Shown piece after piece: positions 20,639-33,425 of a DNA stretch of 64,000 bases (position 1 is the first letter of the stretch; each line of letters begins with the position of its first letter). The notes beneath the pieces are model-generated. The model was given only the letters and a program-made list of their open reading frames with translations. It did not search any database and had not been told where the DNA came from. The translations under genes were made by a program, and so were the position numbers. The stretch is from Mikania micrantha (Eukaryota > Streptophyta > Magnoliopsida > Asterales > Asteraceae). The stretch is from contig CM018692.1 in assembly GCA_009363875.1 (NCBI GenBank), positions 90,858,137 through 90,922,136 of the forward strand. The letters are read 5' to 3'.

Positions 20639-21478
20639 ATGCCTCCCCGACGTGATCCTAACGGAGGGGGTTCGACAAGTGGCAATGACGATGAGATCAA
20701 CAAGATTGCCCGAGCCATCGCTATACACATGAGAGATGTCATTCCGGGCATGGTCACTGATATTACCCAGAATCTTCGGGGAAGTACTAGTGATTCAGCA
20801 CATAACTCAAATGCTACCAACACTGGAACTGCTAACTTCACTTTCAAGCAGTTTAATGATGCTAAACCTCCTAAGTACGCTGGTACTGAAGGAGCTACTG
20901 GCCTACTGCAGTGGCTGGAGAGCATCGAGGATATTCTTGATTTCACAGGATGTCCTGAAAATATGAAGGTCAAAATGGCCTCTAGCGCTTTTCACAAAGG
21001 CGCACTCACCTGGTGGAACTCTAAGAAGAACACCAGAGGACGGGAAGTCGCATTAGCTTTATCATGGGAGGACTTCAAGAAGTTACTTGTGGATAAGTTT
21101 TGTCCACGACATAAGCTGAAGAAACTTGAGGTAGAGATGTGGAATCTGGTGCAAGATAGTGGTGAGAACGCGAAGTATACAACTCGTTTCCATGAGTTGT
21201 GCATTCTGGTGCCACACCTGGTTACTCCTCTATCCCGCAGGATAGAGAAGTACATCGAAGGCTTACCTCTAGTTGTCAGAGGAACTGTGATGGGGAATAA
21301 CCCCACTACTCAAGAGGCAGCGATTCATCTTGGGGCTAGCCTTACTGAAGAATACGTTAAGTCTGGAGTTCTCACCCGAAAGGGTACAAGAGAGCACAGA
21401 TTGATGAAGGCAAGAAGCCTGAACAACAACATCACAAGAAGAAGAAGCAAAACACCATCAAGAACTTTGCAGCCCTGA
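20639..21478 (+). pseudogene. gag: E1 gag, frameshifted at its 3' end
   Basis: The start at 20639 (MPPRR) is preferred over an in-frame ATG at 20606 because gag of E2 and E4 also begin MPPR. It has a conserved capsid block (PPKYAGTEGATGLLQWLESI, then LTWWN) and the W...K..L...FCP..K region, as in plant chromovirus Gag, which forms the virus-like particle. Gag-like sequence holds to about 21383, then the frame runs off to a stop at 21476-21478. The matching sequence continues in another frame (K/Q-rich, then two zinc knuckles) into pol. The switch point contains AAAGGGT. Confidence 0.85.
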
Positions 21479-23835
21479 CCGCAGCTACACCTACTCATGC
21501 CACACCCATTACTACTCTGCCACAATCTGCTTCAGTCAGAAAGCCATATACTGGCCTGTTCCCACTCTGCACCAAATGCCAATATCATCATCTACCAACT
21601 ACCCCATGCAAAAAGTGTCTCAAGTGTGGGCGGATGGGACACTTGGCAGCTACATGCCGATCTGCACATCTTGCTGCTGTAACAACTGCTACCACAACTC
21701 CTACTGCTACAGGTGGAAGGGCCTGTTATAATTGTGGAGCAGAGGGACACTTCAGAAACCAGTGTCCAAAACTCAACAATAACACTGCTACTGCTCGTGC
21801 TTTTGTTATCGGAGCTGCCGAAGCACGCGAGGAGCCAGCAGTTGTCACGGGTACATTTCTCCTTAATGGTCATTACGTTTCTATCATATTTGATACTGGT
21901 GCTGATAAAAGCTTTATCTCTGCCCATACTGCTTCTTTGCTTAACATAGAACCATCTATACTTACTGCTCCTTATACCGTAGAAGTAGCTGATGGTAACA
22001 CCATACTTGTAGATTCTATAATACATGGGTGTGAATTAAGATTAAACGACCATCTTTTCCTCATCGATCTTATTCCTATGACACTCGGAAGTTTCGAAGT
22101 TGTGATAGGAATGGATTGGTTATCCAAAAACAATGCCGAAATTGTATGTTCGGAGAAACTTATTCGCATTCCTTTACCGTCCGGCGAAACGATGAGAATC
22201 TATGGCGAGAAACCCTGCCGCGGATTGAAGATTGTGTCGTGCATCAAGGCGAGGAAGTACCTGAGAAAGAAATACTACGCATTCCTGGCTCACGTAGTAG
22301 AGAAGAAGCCTGAGAAGAAAGCAGTTGGAGACGTTCCAGTCATCAGAGATTTCCCTGACGTGTTTCCAGAAGACTTGCCTGGGTTACCACCAATCCGGCA
22401 AGTGGAGTTTAGAATCGATCTCGTCTCTGGAGCAAACCCAGTGGCGAAGTCACCTTATCGATTAGCACCATCTGAGATGCAGGAACTGTCTAGTCAGCTT
22501 CAAGAACTTTTAGACAAAGGTTTCATCAGACCGAGTTTCTCCCCTTGGGGAGCTCCGGTTCTCTTTTTCAAGAAGAAAGACGGTTCCTTTCGTATGTGCA
22601 TCGATTATCGTGAGTTAAACAAGTTGACAATCAAGAATAGATATCCTCTGCCCAGGATCGATGATCTGTTTGATCAATTACAGGGAGCAACTTGCTTCTC
22701 TAAGATTGATTTACGATCTGGGTATCACCAGTTGAGAGTAAATGATGAGGATATACCAAAGACTGCATTTAGAACTCGATATGGACACTACGAGTTTGTG
22801 GTTATGCCATTTGGGCTGACCAATGCACCTGCAGTGTTCATGGACTTGATGAATCGAGTCTGCAGGCCGTATTTAGATCAGTTTGTTATTGTCTTCATTG
22901 ATGATATACTGATCTATTCAAAGACGGAACAAGAGCATGAAGATCATTTGAGGAAAGTCCTAGAATTACTAAGAGAAGAACAACTTTATGCTAAATTCTC
23001 AAAGTGTGAATTTTGGCTAAAGGAGGTTCACTTCTTAGGGCATGTCATAAACAAAGATGGGATACATGTAGATCCAGCAAAGATTGAGGCGATTAAGAAC
23101 TGGACTACCCCATCTACTCCAACAGAAATTCGTTCATTTCTGGGTTTGGCAGGCTATTATAGAAGATTCATCGCGAACTTTTCAAAGATAGCCTTGCCAC
23201 TTACTACTTTGACCCAGAAAAGTCAAGAGTTCATATGGGGACAGAAACAAGAAGATGCATTTCAACTTCCTAAACAGAAGTTATGCAACTCCCCTATCCT
23301 TAGTCTCCCAGAAGGCAGTGATGATTTCATTGTCTACTGTGATGCTTCAAACCTAGGTCTCGGTTGTGTACTTATGCAACGGGATAAGGTCATTGCATAT
23401 GCTTCAAGACAACTCAAGGTTCACGAGAAGAATTATACTACTCATGACCTTGAGTTAGGGGCTGTGGTCTTTGCATTGAAAATTTGGAGACACTACCTAT
23501 ATGGTACTAAATGTGTCATCTATACAGACCACAAGAGCCTGCAACACATCCTTAATCAGAAAGAACTCAACATGAGACAACGGCGTTGGGTTGAGCTTCT
23601 AACTGATTACGACTGTGAGATTCGTTACCATCCGGGTAAAGCCAATGTGGTGGCGGATGCTCTTAGTCGTAAGGAACCAGTCAAACGAATTCGTGTCAGA
23701 GCCATGGAGATCAACACACAGCCAAACCTGAAAGATCTGATTCGTATTGCACAGCAACAAGTGGTGACAGACAATCAGATGAAAACAGACTTAGATTGCG
23801 GGATTGAGAAGAAACTAGAACCTCGATCTGACGGG
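21384..23835 (+). pseudogene. pol: E1 pol part 1: zinc knuckles, protease, RT, RNase H
   Basis: One open frame (first ATG at 21634). It shows two CCHC knuckles (CLKCGRMGHLAATC, then CYNCGAEGHFRNQC), protease DTGA (residues 87-90 from 21634), and RT with YRELNKLT, FSKIDLRSGYHQL, PFGLTNAPAVF and the catalytic FIDD at 22894-22905. The FLGLAGYYRRFI connection and RNase H (CDASNLG, TDHKSL, HPGKANVVADALSR) follow. All visible catalytic residues are intact. The frame is lost at about 23835 by a one-base change of phase; the formal ORF runs to 23988 as nonsense. Confidence 0.9.
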
Positions 23836-25168
23836 TGCTATATCTCAACGGCCGTATCTGGATTCCAAAGTCAGAAGTATTGCGCACACTCATCTGTGAT
23901 GAGGCTCATAAGTCGCGATATTCAGTTCATCCTGGAGCAGACAAGATGTACCAAGACTTGCGGGCATCTTACTGGTGGCCAGGAATGAAGAAAGACATAG
24001 CACTGTATGTGGGAAAATGTCTTACATGTTCAAAGGTCAAAGCAGAACATCAAAAGCCTTCGGGACTTCTGCAGCAACCTGAAATTCCTCAATGGAAATG
24101 GGAACAAATTTCCATGGATTTCATAACTAAGTTGCCGAGAACTCCGCAAGGTTACGACTCGATTTGGGTGATCGTTGATCGACTCACCAAATCTGCTCAT
24201 TTTCTCCCTATCCGAGAGGATTACAAAATGGAGAAGTTAGCTACATTGTACATCAACGAAGTCATTGCACGTCATGGTACTCCAACATCAATCATTTCTG
24301 ATCGTGATAGTCGTTTCACTTCTCGCTTCTGGCAAACATTGCAAAAGGCTTTGGGAACTCGTGTTAATTTAGCACAGCGTATCATCCCCAAACTGACGGT
24401 CAAAGCGAAAGGACTATCCAAACACTCGAGGACATGTTACGTTCTTGTGTGATTGACTTTGGTGGGAGTTGGGACACTCATCTTCCACTCATCGAGTTTT
24501 CGTATAACAACAGCTACCATACAAGCATTCAATGTGCACCATTCGAGGCGCTGTATGGTAGAAAGTGCCGATCACCGGTCTGTTGGACCGAGGTTGGTGA
24601 CTCACAGGTCGTAGGACCAGAACTTATTCAGGAAACATCAGACAAAATCACAATCATTCAATCAAGGCTTAAGGCCGCACGAGATCGGCAGAAGAGTTAT
24701 GCTGATCGACGTCGGAAACCGCTTGAGTTTCAAGTCGGTGACCGAGTCTTACTCAAAGTTTCTCCCTGGAAAGGCGTTGTCCGATTTGGGAAGAAAGGGA
24801 AACTTGCACCAAGGTACGTTGGACCTTTTGAGATCCTGGAACAGATTGGTCCCGTAGCCTACAAACTCAATCTTCCAGTGGAGCTAAGCAATGTTCACGA
24901 TACTTTTCATGTATCAAATCTTAAGAAATGCTTGGCGGATCATGATGTTCAGATTCCACTGGAAGACATTCAGATTCAAAACAACATGCAATTCATAGAA
25001 CGTCCGGTTGAAATCATGGATCATGGGGTCAAGAAACTTAAACGCAGCCGTATCCCGATCGTAAAGGTACGATGGGAGGGCAAACGCGGTGCTGAGTTCA
25101 CCTGGGAACGTGAAGACCAAATGAAGCTTAAGTACCCTCATCTTTTTACAGTACCTTCGGCTAGTTAA
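23835..25168 (+). pseudogene. pol: E1 pol part 2: integrase with chromodomain-like end
   Basis: Two frames. 23835-24370 has the zinc-binding HHCC region (HKSRYSVH, CLTC) and the first two catalytic aspartates (SMDFITKLP and SDRDSRF). Phase then changes near 24370, just before where the catalytic glutamate belongs. From 24434 to 25168 the rest follows: WDTHLPLIEFSYNN, FEALYGRKCRSP, the GDRVLLKVSPW...GKLAPRYVGPF motif, VFHVSNL-like DTFHVSNLKKCL, and a terminal chromodomain-like EIMDH..K.LKRSRIPIVKVRW. Chromodomains of this group guide insertion to heterochromatin. As it stands the enzyme cannot be made in one piece. Confidence 0.88.
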
Positions 25169-25192
25169 TTTCGGGACGAAATTCCCTTAACT

Positions 25193-25201
25193 AGGGGAGA
25201 C
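25193..25201 (+). promoter_or_regulatory. E1 polypurine tract
   Basis: AGGGGAGAC immediately before the 3' LTR, in a CTAGGGGAGACTGTAACA context. It is the usual plus-strand primer in this group, preceded by the conserved TTTCGGGACGAAATTCCCTT palindrome at 25168-25188. Confidence 0.85.
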
Positions 25202-28200
25202 TGTAACATTTGTACATTTATTCATGGTAGTTGTGAACAGTGTTAGAACAAATGTGCTTTCATATCAAATCAGTCAATGTGATTCATGTGTTCATTATGT
25301 GCTTGTGTGTTAGGATCTTTATTATTTAGGAACAAGTATATATTATCTATTTACAGTCGAGTTCGCTAGGCAAGAACAGTATCGTATTATATCGAAACAG
25401 TGGTGGGACGAAGTCAGGTACGGCAGGTTGCTGGAATCTGGGGTATGCCCTATACATATACTGCGTTTGGTGTAATGGGATAGTGTTAGTGCGTAGTGTT
25501 GAGACGAATATTATGACAATTAATTTAACAAGAATCGTAATACGTAAGCGAGACTGAGTAGAGTTATGGGTGACGATCCATAATAATACGAATGTTGAAC
25601 TTATAATTATGATTAAACGCCTTAACATTTTATACGATCGAAAAACGTACGCGAATGCGGGTATACACGTAATTGTATCTGTTTAACGATCTGTCAACAC
25701 ACGAAGAGTAAAAATAATTAAATATTTATTATTTTACATTTTTACAATTTTGAAACTCATCAAAATGATGAGAATTATAATCCTTTATTTAAAACCGCGT
25801 AAAATACGCGTTACGCGACTAAAACGCGAACCGAGCGACCGAAACGGACCCGAATACCGCGCGGGCTATAAAAGCCTTGAAAGAGGCCATTTTCTCATTT
25901 ATTCCACCAACAACCACTCCTCTCTCTACAAAATTTGTCCAAGCCACTCTCTCTCTAAAAACCGAACTTCAAACGCGCGTATCTCCTTCGTTTCTCAACG
26001 AATTTTGGTGTTCTTGGCGCCCACGCGAAGCTCTAGACATTCCCTACACGAAAGTACAAGTGATCTGAAGATTTGTCCGGCCAACGAGGTATGCTCGAAT
26101 GAAAAATCTGGAAAATAGGGTTTTCGTGGGTTTTTGTTCAAACCCGACACCTAGCCGATTCTTGCACAACCCTTTCTGGTTTCGCACCTATAGCAACCTT
26201 CCTTGATGTTAAATCAACTTATATCGTGGCCTGGAGATGAGGATTCGATGAAGGTGAGGATGAAAGTTGACAGGTTCGGTGGTGGTTAGGGAGCCGAACC
26301 CTAAGGGATCCAATGAACCTTCATGCTAGTGAACATCTAGGCGAACCCTCATCCACTTGAGCCGAACCCTATGGAACATCACGAACCCTGCATGGTTCGT
26401 TGAAGTGTCAGCCGAATCTTCATTTCATGGCCGAACCCTATCAAGACCTAGCGAACCTGTGCCATGTCAACGAACCCATGAGGATGCCACGAACCTTTGT
26501 ATACATACAGCGAACCATAGGTTTGTCACCTTAGACCAACGAACCTTGTATGGTGGCGAACCATGCATAGACAACGAACCTTGCATGAAGCCTAATCAGC
26601 CGAACCTTCAAGCTTGTATGGGCGAACCTAGGGTGTCTTTCATTAGCCGAACCCTAGTATTCAATAGTGGACCACGAACCTTTGTAACTCTATGCAGTAA
26701 CCGAGCCCTATCATCAGTTAATGGTTTCATGACCACGAACCTTATTCTTTCAAAGGAGCCGAACCTTCAACCATGGCAGCCATAGGTTCGCTGCCATGGT
26801 GTGGGAGCCATGGGTGTTTCGGCCCAACTCAATTCTAACCGGCCCAACCCAATTAGCAATTGGCCCCATAGATCAAACCAAGCCCAATTGAGTTGTAACG
26901 ACCCATTATGATCTTTAATTGATCCAACATTATCCTTGGTATTTTACATGGCCCATAAATATAAGGGTTGGCCCAATATCACCTCCAATTGGCCATTGTT
27001 AACCTAAGAGGCCATGGACCTCTACTTAAGCCTATAGTAGTTTTATGGGCTTAAGGCCCATTGTGTGGCCCACAAGCTTAAGGTAATTGTGAATTGATCG
27101 TAATTGGTTTAAGTTGCAACTTAACCTAATTAGGGGATCAAGTCACAATCACAAAGACTTAAAACACTTGAACATATTTGCATATTTTTCATATTGATCA
27201 ATGGTTATCAAACATTATCAAGACTTGTCATGTTATGCATAACAAATTGTTCATAAAATATCATGACACACTGGTTTCTATCATCAATTATCAAACAAGT
27301 AACATAATCATGACTTTCAAGTTTTCACAACAATCATAATCATGAGATCAAGTAATCATGAGTTAAATCCAGTTCAAGTTAACACAAGTCAAGCAAGGAA
27401 TCAAAGTCTTTACAACTATAAATCTTATATCTTATGTATGATTACAATGATATAGGAACCAGTTAGAAGTCCTGTTTGCTACTTGCTAATTGTTATAGTT
27501 CAGAGTCTACTGCAGACAGGTGAGAACATTAGCCCCTCTTTTTACTGTTTTTACAACTGTTTTGGGGTGGAACACGTGATCAAATACTCTTACTTCAATC
27601 ATATTACATGATACATGTTTATGTTACTTTATAAGCATTACAGGTTCACTCTAGAAATCCAAGGGATTTCTCAATTGTTTTCAAAGGAGTTATCAACCGT
27701 TTATAATGGTTTTATCAACTGTTTAACATTTTCTACTAAAAAGGTTTTAGAGAAGTTCTTTCAACTATTTATATCAGTTTTTACTCAAATGGTTTTATAA
27801 ATGACGGACACTTTTAAATAATGTGACTTATAAACTCTTTTGCTATAAACTCGTGTTTTCGAAAATAATCTTATATAAACCTTGTTATTATACAAGGACA
27901 CTATCCTATGTACAAAATCAAGGGTTTCAAAACAAGATATTCAATCAATGGTTTTCGCGAAGATGTTCAAACAAAGATTCATTTCATGGTATCCAAACAG
28001 AGGATTCATTTCATGGTACTCAAACAAGGTTTTCGAATCATGTTATCAAACAAGGCATTAAATCACTGTTTTCTTTTAAAGCAAAGATTAAAAGCATGGT
28101 GTCCACTGTTGTAAACAAACTTATAAACCCATCAAGTTTCGTATTCATTAGCGTTAGTACTGGGTGATCACAACAAGGGAAAGCGGACACATTTGGGCAG

Positions 28201-28850
28201 GCCGATTTCTGGAGTTAGCTTTTAAATTTGTTTTATAAACTAACTGCAGATTTCGGTTACGTATGGTTTTATCACTGTTGCTGACTTATTTTCTGACTCC
28301 AAACGTAGTTTGGGACTTGATTATAAGTTGGTTTTCGTGCAAACAGTATTCGGACTGTTTACACTTCTTTTACATACTTGATGTTAGTTTGGGTTGCAGC
28401 TCATCCATGTAATTCATTTATTGCTTTAAACATATGCCTTACATTACAAGTTCATGTTTCAAATGTTAAACCTATTGTTCTCACCAACTACTTCTGTAGT
28501 TGACAGTTACTTTTCACGTGTTTCAGGTAATCAGGTGTAAGACATTCTAAGGACAACTAAGGAGACCGCTTAAGATAGAACAAGATGAAGAAACATGCTA
28601 GGATGGATTTAGAAACACACTAAAATCCTAAATGTTTAATTGTCTTGTTTGATGTCTTATTTTGTAAACTATATTTTGGGTCTTTAGTTGTCATTCTTTT
28701 GGTAGATAGATTGTCTGTAACTAAACAACTGTCTAAACACTATGAAACATAGTAATCCATTGTGGTTGTTCTTATTCAATACTTGTGCATGATTCAACTG
28801 TTCATACGTCACCGCGCCATGGATTCCGCACGCGGCGCAGGGGTGTGACA
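25202..28850 (+). repeat. E1 3' LTR (3649 bp)
   Basis: Colinear with 15393-19039. It shows scattered substitutions and a few small indels (for example a four-base difference near 26083 and an added AATG near 28630). Ends GCAGGGGTGTGACA followed by the target duplication TTAGT. Confidence 0.93.
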
Positions 28851-30102
28851 TTAGTGCTTATATATAGGGTATACCGCAGCCAACCCATCATACAATTAAT
28901 GCTTTGATGGTATACCAAACGTCTACCAAGGCTTACATAAACTTAAAACATGTTTGAATAGGTGGGGAAGACTTTGACTAGCCTTTTGTATGAGTAGAGA
29001 GACTCTAAACATTGCAAATTTTGAAATGGAATCTCACGGTGGTAACGAATGAATTGAATTATGATCAATTTTGGATAAATGAATGATATAGAATACACAA
29101 GTATTTGATAATATATACTTTTGATAGTTGTGATAACTGATTATCACTAATCTTAGTTATAATATCGTTGAATCTTGGAATCGTTGTCTAAAGATACAGA
29201 TAAAGAATGATTCATCTAATATGATTCATGTGAACTTGTTTGGGATTTCATTTGAAATCACTCATACTAACATCCCATAAGTTCGAGTCATGCCACTTTC
29301 TTGAAATCTTAACATAGTATGAAATAAAATAAAAAATTTTTGTGTCTTGGTTAAAACACTAAAATCAGAAATCATTGTGACTTGTTTAAAACATAGGAAA
29401 TGATTTTCAGGTTTGAATACTTAATGACATGTTAGACTTATTCATCACCGAACTTAGGCATAAAATCTTAGGGTGTTCATTGAATTATAACATAGTCATC
29501 ATGGATTTCATAAAAGAGGTGATATTATAACTTTTAGATATAGTGACAAGTCACTAATCATGACTGAAATATCATTGAGTTTATATCATGAGTTCGAATA
29601 TTGAAATTATGACCTTTCAGATTTAGTGATGAATCCCCATCAATAAATCTTTCAGTATAATATTGCTAGTTTTCTTGAATCACAAAATATACATAATAAT
29701 TCAGAGAAGAATAACGCCATAACCTTTTAATATAGTGATATATCACCATCACAATCTCTTAGCTAAAATGTTACTAACTTTTTGAATCACAACAAAGGTT
29801 GCATGAAACAAAAGGAGATGAAATCATACTTTGTGAGGCGTAGTGATGAATCACCATCACTAGTCTTAAGTATGATATCAAGAAGTTCTGAAAGTCATAA
29901 CATATTTATTATCAATCCAAGAAAGTTAACACTATAACCTATTGATGTAGTGCTATATCACCATAAAAAAATTATAGGAACAATGTTACTACTTTCTTGA
30001 ACCTGACACAGGTAAAATACCACAAAGAGAAATGACATCATATCTTTTGAGACATAGTGATGAATCACCATCACTAGCCTCAATTGAGTAAGATAACATG
30101 GA
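28851..30102 (-). mobile_element. Element E3, continuation between E1 and E2
   Basis: Starts with the E1 target duplication and a decayed TATA-hairpin module (GCTTATATATAGGGTATACC). From about 29440 it is a degenerate tandem array of ~120-bp units in two alternating forms, marked by (T)AGTGATGAATCACCATCACTA and ATATCACCAT...TTACTA.CTTTCTTGAATC. It breaks at E2 (ATGGA) and resumes at 47137. No protein is encoded, so E3 looks non-autonomous. Confidence 0.6.
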
Positions 30103-30679
30103 TGTAACACCCCGACCGATGGCGGATACGTCGGGATGCCACGAGGGATATGTAGATTGTTCATAAGCTCGTGGGCAACTAAATAAATCATCACATATCA
30201 ATTAAATCAACCGAAGTAATTACACAAAAATCATGTTCATCATGATTTAGTTACATCAATTTACACAAAAGCTTAGCTAAATTAACTAAACGCTAGTCTT
30301 TAGTAATCCAGTTAATTTTAGCTAAGTCCAAGATCCTAAGTGATGATGTCCAAAATGTGAGACCATCCTTCTCATCCTACTTTTCTTCATTCGCTGAAAC
30401 ATGTAGAAAATCAAGTGTCAACTACAAGGTAGTTGTTGAGTAATCATAAGTTTTTATGTTTCAAAAATGTTTACAAATGTTTATAAAGGTTTATGGTTTT
30501 CAAGAAAATACACATGTGCACCTGTGAGATAATCCACTTTATAAACACAACCACAAACACAACAATCACATAATTCAAATAATCACAAATAATCATCCAC
30601 ATATATTCAACCAATCACAACCAAACACATTCAAATAAATAAAAAACATTCACCATATTCATCTCAATATAAATTACCG

Positions 30680-30890
30680 CGGAGGACCTTAGTCAACTCA
30701 ATCAATGGCAGAATCATCGCGGAGGACCTCAGTCAACTTAACCAACGACATTCCTAATAATGTAAGTGTCAATACATGCACTGCGGAGGACCGTAGTCAA
30801 CTCAACCAACAGTGGAATCACTGAGGAGGACCGAAGTCAACTCAACAACAATAACTCAATCATTACGGAGGACCTAAGTCAACTCAACCA
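30680..30890 (-). repeat. GGAGGACC minisatellite in E2 LTR
   Basis: Five or six copies of (G/A)CGGAGGACC.(A/T)AGTCAACTCAACCAA separated by 10-35 variable bases. The same array is at about 40190-40400 in the 5' LTR, with point changes. Confidence 0.8.
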
Positions 30891-31669
30891 ATAATGACTC
30901 ACGGAATTATAGTAATACATGTCAATAAATCAATAATCAATGATAATTCAATAATATGAATATCATATTGATAATCCAGGTGTCACCCATGTGTTATCAA
31001 AATAATATTAATCTGGTATACATGTTCCCCCTCCGAGTTTAAAAACAAAATGATTTAAAAAGGAGGTTACGAGAACTCACTTGAATTCCTTAGATTCAGT
31101 GTTTTTTTGTGGAATGTGCGCTCACGTATGTGAAATCAAAGATACTTCAACAAACTGTATTTAACGCGTGTTTGATATTCATAAGTATCTATGTTTGATC
31201 ATATTTAAGTTCTTCATATACGTTTGTCCTTTGGTTATTAGGTGTGCGAGTTACTTAGGTTTATCACCTAAGTTGTAATGTTACGCATCAAGACTTTCTA
31301 ATTTCATCATAAGAGGATAGATTTAGAACTTATTAGTTTTAATTATCCAATGATGATAACTAATCGTGAACTCATATGTGTACTCCCCATAGATATGTAT
31401 ACTTAAAGGTGATAACCCTAATCATACACATATCTATACATACATAGTTGCATACATGCTCATTCAAATTGACTACCATGATTTAAGTTATTAAAATCTA
31501 ATTTAAGGTTAAAGAAATTGTACTTAGGTTATTCACATAAAATGTTCAAATTATGTAAATTCATAATTTAAAACCTATGTATATTATGAAAAGGTGGTAG
31601 TCTTTAAAATATTCATGCACACATGATCCTTTGTTTATCTATGATTTTACGTTCTTGTGTAACCCTTCC

Positions 31670-32170
31670 CTTGGTTCGTAAAATAAGTTCGACAGCCCTA
31701 GGTCCAGCAACACCATGATTCGATAACACTTAGGTTCGATAGACTTTGGGTTAGCGAACCTCTTGGCAGCAAACATGGCTTCGGCAAGGGCATTAGATTC
31801 GACAGCTCACAGGTTCGCACCACCCTATGGTTCGGCTATCACATGGTTCGTTTCCCCTAGGTTCGCTACTCCTTAGGGTTTGCTAGAGCCAGGTTCGTGG
31901 CTTCCATATGGCTCATAGGGTTCGGTGTTATGGGAGGTTCAGTCATGCCAAGGTTCGGCCAGCTCAGGTTCGTTGCTAGCTGGTTCGGCCATGATGGAGG
32001 TTTGCAGCACATGTAGGTTTGGTCTTTTAGGGTTCGACCAACACACAAGGCTCGCCACTGTACGGTTCGGCCATGGTAGGGTTCGCATCAACATGGTTCT
32101 AGGTTCGTGGAGGCTTGCTGAAATAGGTGGTTCGGCCACCATAGGTTCGGCTGATCTTCCATTCAAGAAC
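31670..32170 (-). repeat. GGTTCG (sense CGAACC) tract in E2 3' LTR
   Basis: Around 20 GGTTCG/GGTTCGGC words with variable spacing. In sense orientation (CGAACC) it is downstream of the TATA box at 32562-32568, exactly as in E1. It breaks into an accidental 95-residue ORF. The matching stretch in the 5' LTR is split at 41468/45333. Confidence 0.85.
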
Positions 32171-33122
32171 CCGCAGCCCATGGCTGTTCATCATCTCTAT
32201 CTTCGATCCTAGCTCGTTACAGGTTTATCCATGGCTTCCTCACGCTCATACTAACTCGTTTTAGGGTTTTGAAATTGTAGAATTCGTTTAAAATGTAAGA
32301 ATAGAAACCGGTTGTTGTTAGTGTGAGAAACAAAAGTAAAACTCACAATTTACCTTCAAAACTCGGTCAATAGCTCGAAATCTTTATGGGTTCTTGTTCT
32401 CCTCGATCACACGAACGTTTTGGCACCAAGATCTTGCGAAATGGTTGAGAAACGAAGGAGAAATCGTAGAGAGAAGTTAGAGAGAGAGTAGGGTGACGAA
32501 TTTGGAGGTTTTTGAGAGAGAAAGTGTTTGTGAAAATGAGAAAGAAGAAGTGATTGTTCTTTCTTATACTCCGGATCGTCCCCGCGTGCTCGGTCTCGTT
32601 TATTACTCGTTAACATTATCACATTGCTCGGTTTTTCTCGTAAAACATATTTAAAATATGAAACGTTTAAATAATATAAATTCGTTTAATCACCATGATT
32701 TTAATTAAATTAGTTTTATAAAATGATTTTATTTATTTCCGTTTAATCCTTTATTTAATAAAATGATTTTATTAAATTTTGGTTAAGATTGTGATTCCTA
32801 ATAAATGTTTTTAAATTATTTTTCTTAATTTAATATTGTTTGATATTATTTCAGTTATCTCGTCGAAACGCGTTACTTACGTACGTATTCGTAAAGATCG
32901 TCACCCTTTCGAATCCAACGCTCGTATCGTATTTCGATTCGATTTACGCTTTATGGAATATTGTTTCAGTATATTATTCCTAATAATTATATTCTTGTGA
33001 ATCGTCACCAACGCGAATACATTATTAAGTTTAATATTTTCAATAACGCTTTCATTAGTTTATTACTTTAAATATTATAATTTCCCAATCCAATTCCCAC
33101 TAAACCATATCACTGACACATC

Positions 33123-33425
33123 CATGATAGACCGAAATAAGCTTATGTATAGGGCAAATGTAGGAGTAGGTCGCAACCTATCCCGCCACCGTCCCATCAC
33201 CATTTCGATAAACCATGACCATGTGTCCTTGACTATGTTTAGTAACCAACCAATAACCAACTCATAAACCTTTGTCATTCCAAACCAAAACCTCGGATTC
33301 TCCTCACCAAATCCTCAACACTGATATAATCATGATAAACCGAAGATGGTTTATGTATATGGCATACATAGAAGTTAGTCGCAACTGCTTCTGCCGCCAT
33401 CCCACCACCTCTTCGATAGACCATG
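33123..33425 (-). repeat. Two TATA-hairpin modules, E2 3' LTR
   Basis: Modules at 33123-33217 and 33331-33425. Sense arms CATGGTTTATCGAAAT/ATTTCGGTCTATCATG and CATGGTCTATCGAAGA/TCTTCGGTTTATCATG each pair at about 14 of 16 positions, with G.U on the sense strand. Cores GTGGGATGGCGG... and TATGCC.TATACATAA. Copies in the 5' LTR are at 46556-46650 and 46764-46858. Confidence 0.75.

Larger units (their letters stand above)
15393..28850 (+). mobile_element. Element E1: complete Tekay-type Ty3/gypsy retrotransposon
   Basis: Full 13.46-kb element flanked by the 5-bp target duplication TTAGT (15388-15392 and 28851-28855). Order: LTR, tRNA-Met primer site, long leader, gag, pol (zinc knuckles, protease, RT, RNase H, integrase with a chromodomain-like end), polypurine tract, LTR. 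Pol order and an integrase tail ending in W.REDQ...YPHLF place it in the Tekay/Del chromovirus group. The two 3.65-kb LTRs look about 99% identical by eye, so the insertion is recent, yet the ORFs carry three frameshifts. It is inserted into E3. Confidence 0.92.

Noticed and set aside
30680..30890. Regularly spaced GGAGGACC repeats considered as a CRISPR-like array
   Set aside because: Spacers are short and irregular, the repeats sit in a plant LTR and recur in the second LTR; no cas genes.
31925..32212. 95-residue ORF and antisense partners in the GGTTCG tract
   Set aside because: Arise from the repeated GGTTCG word being open in several frames; frames break in the other LTR.
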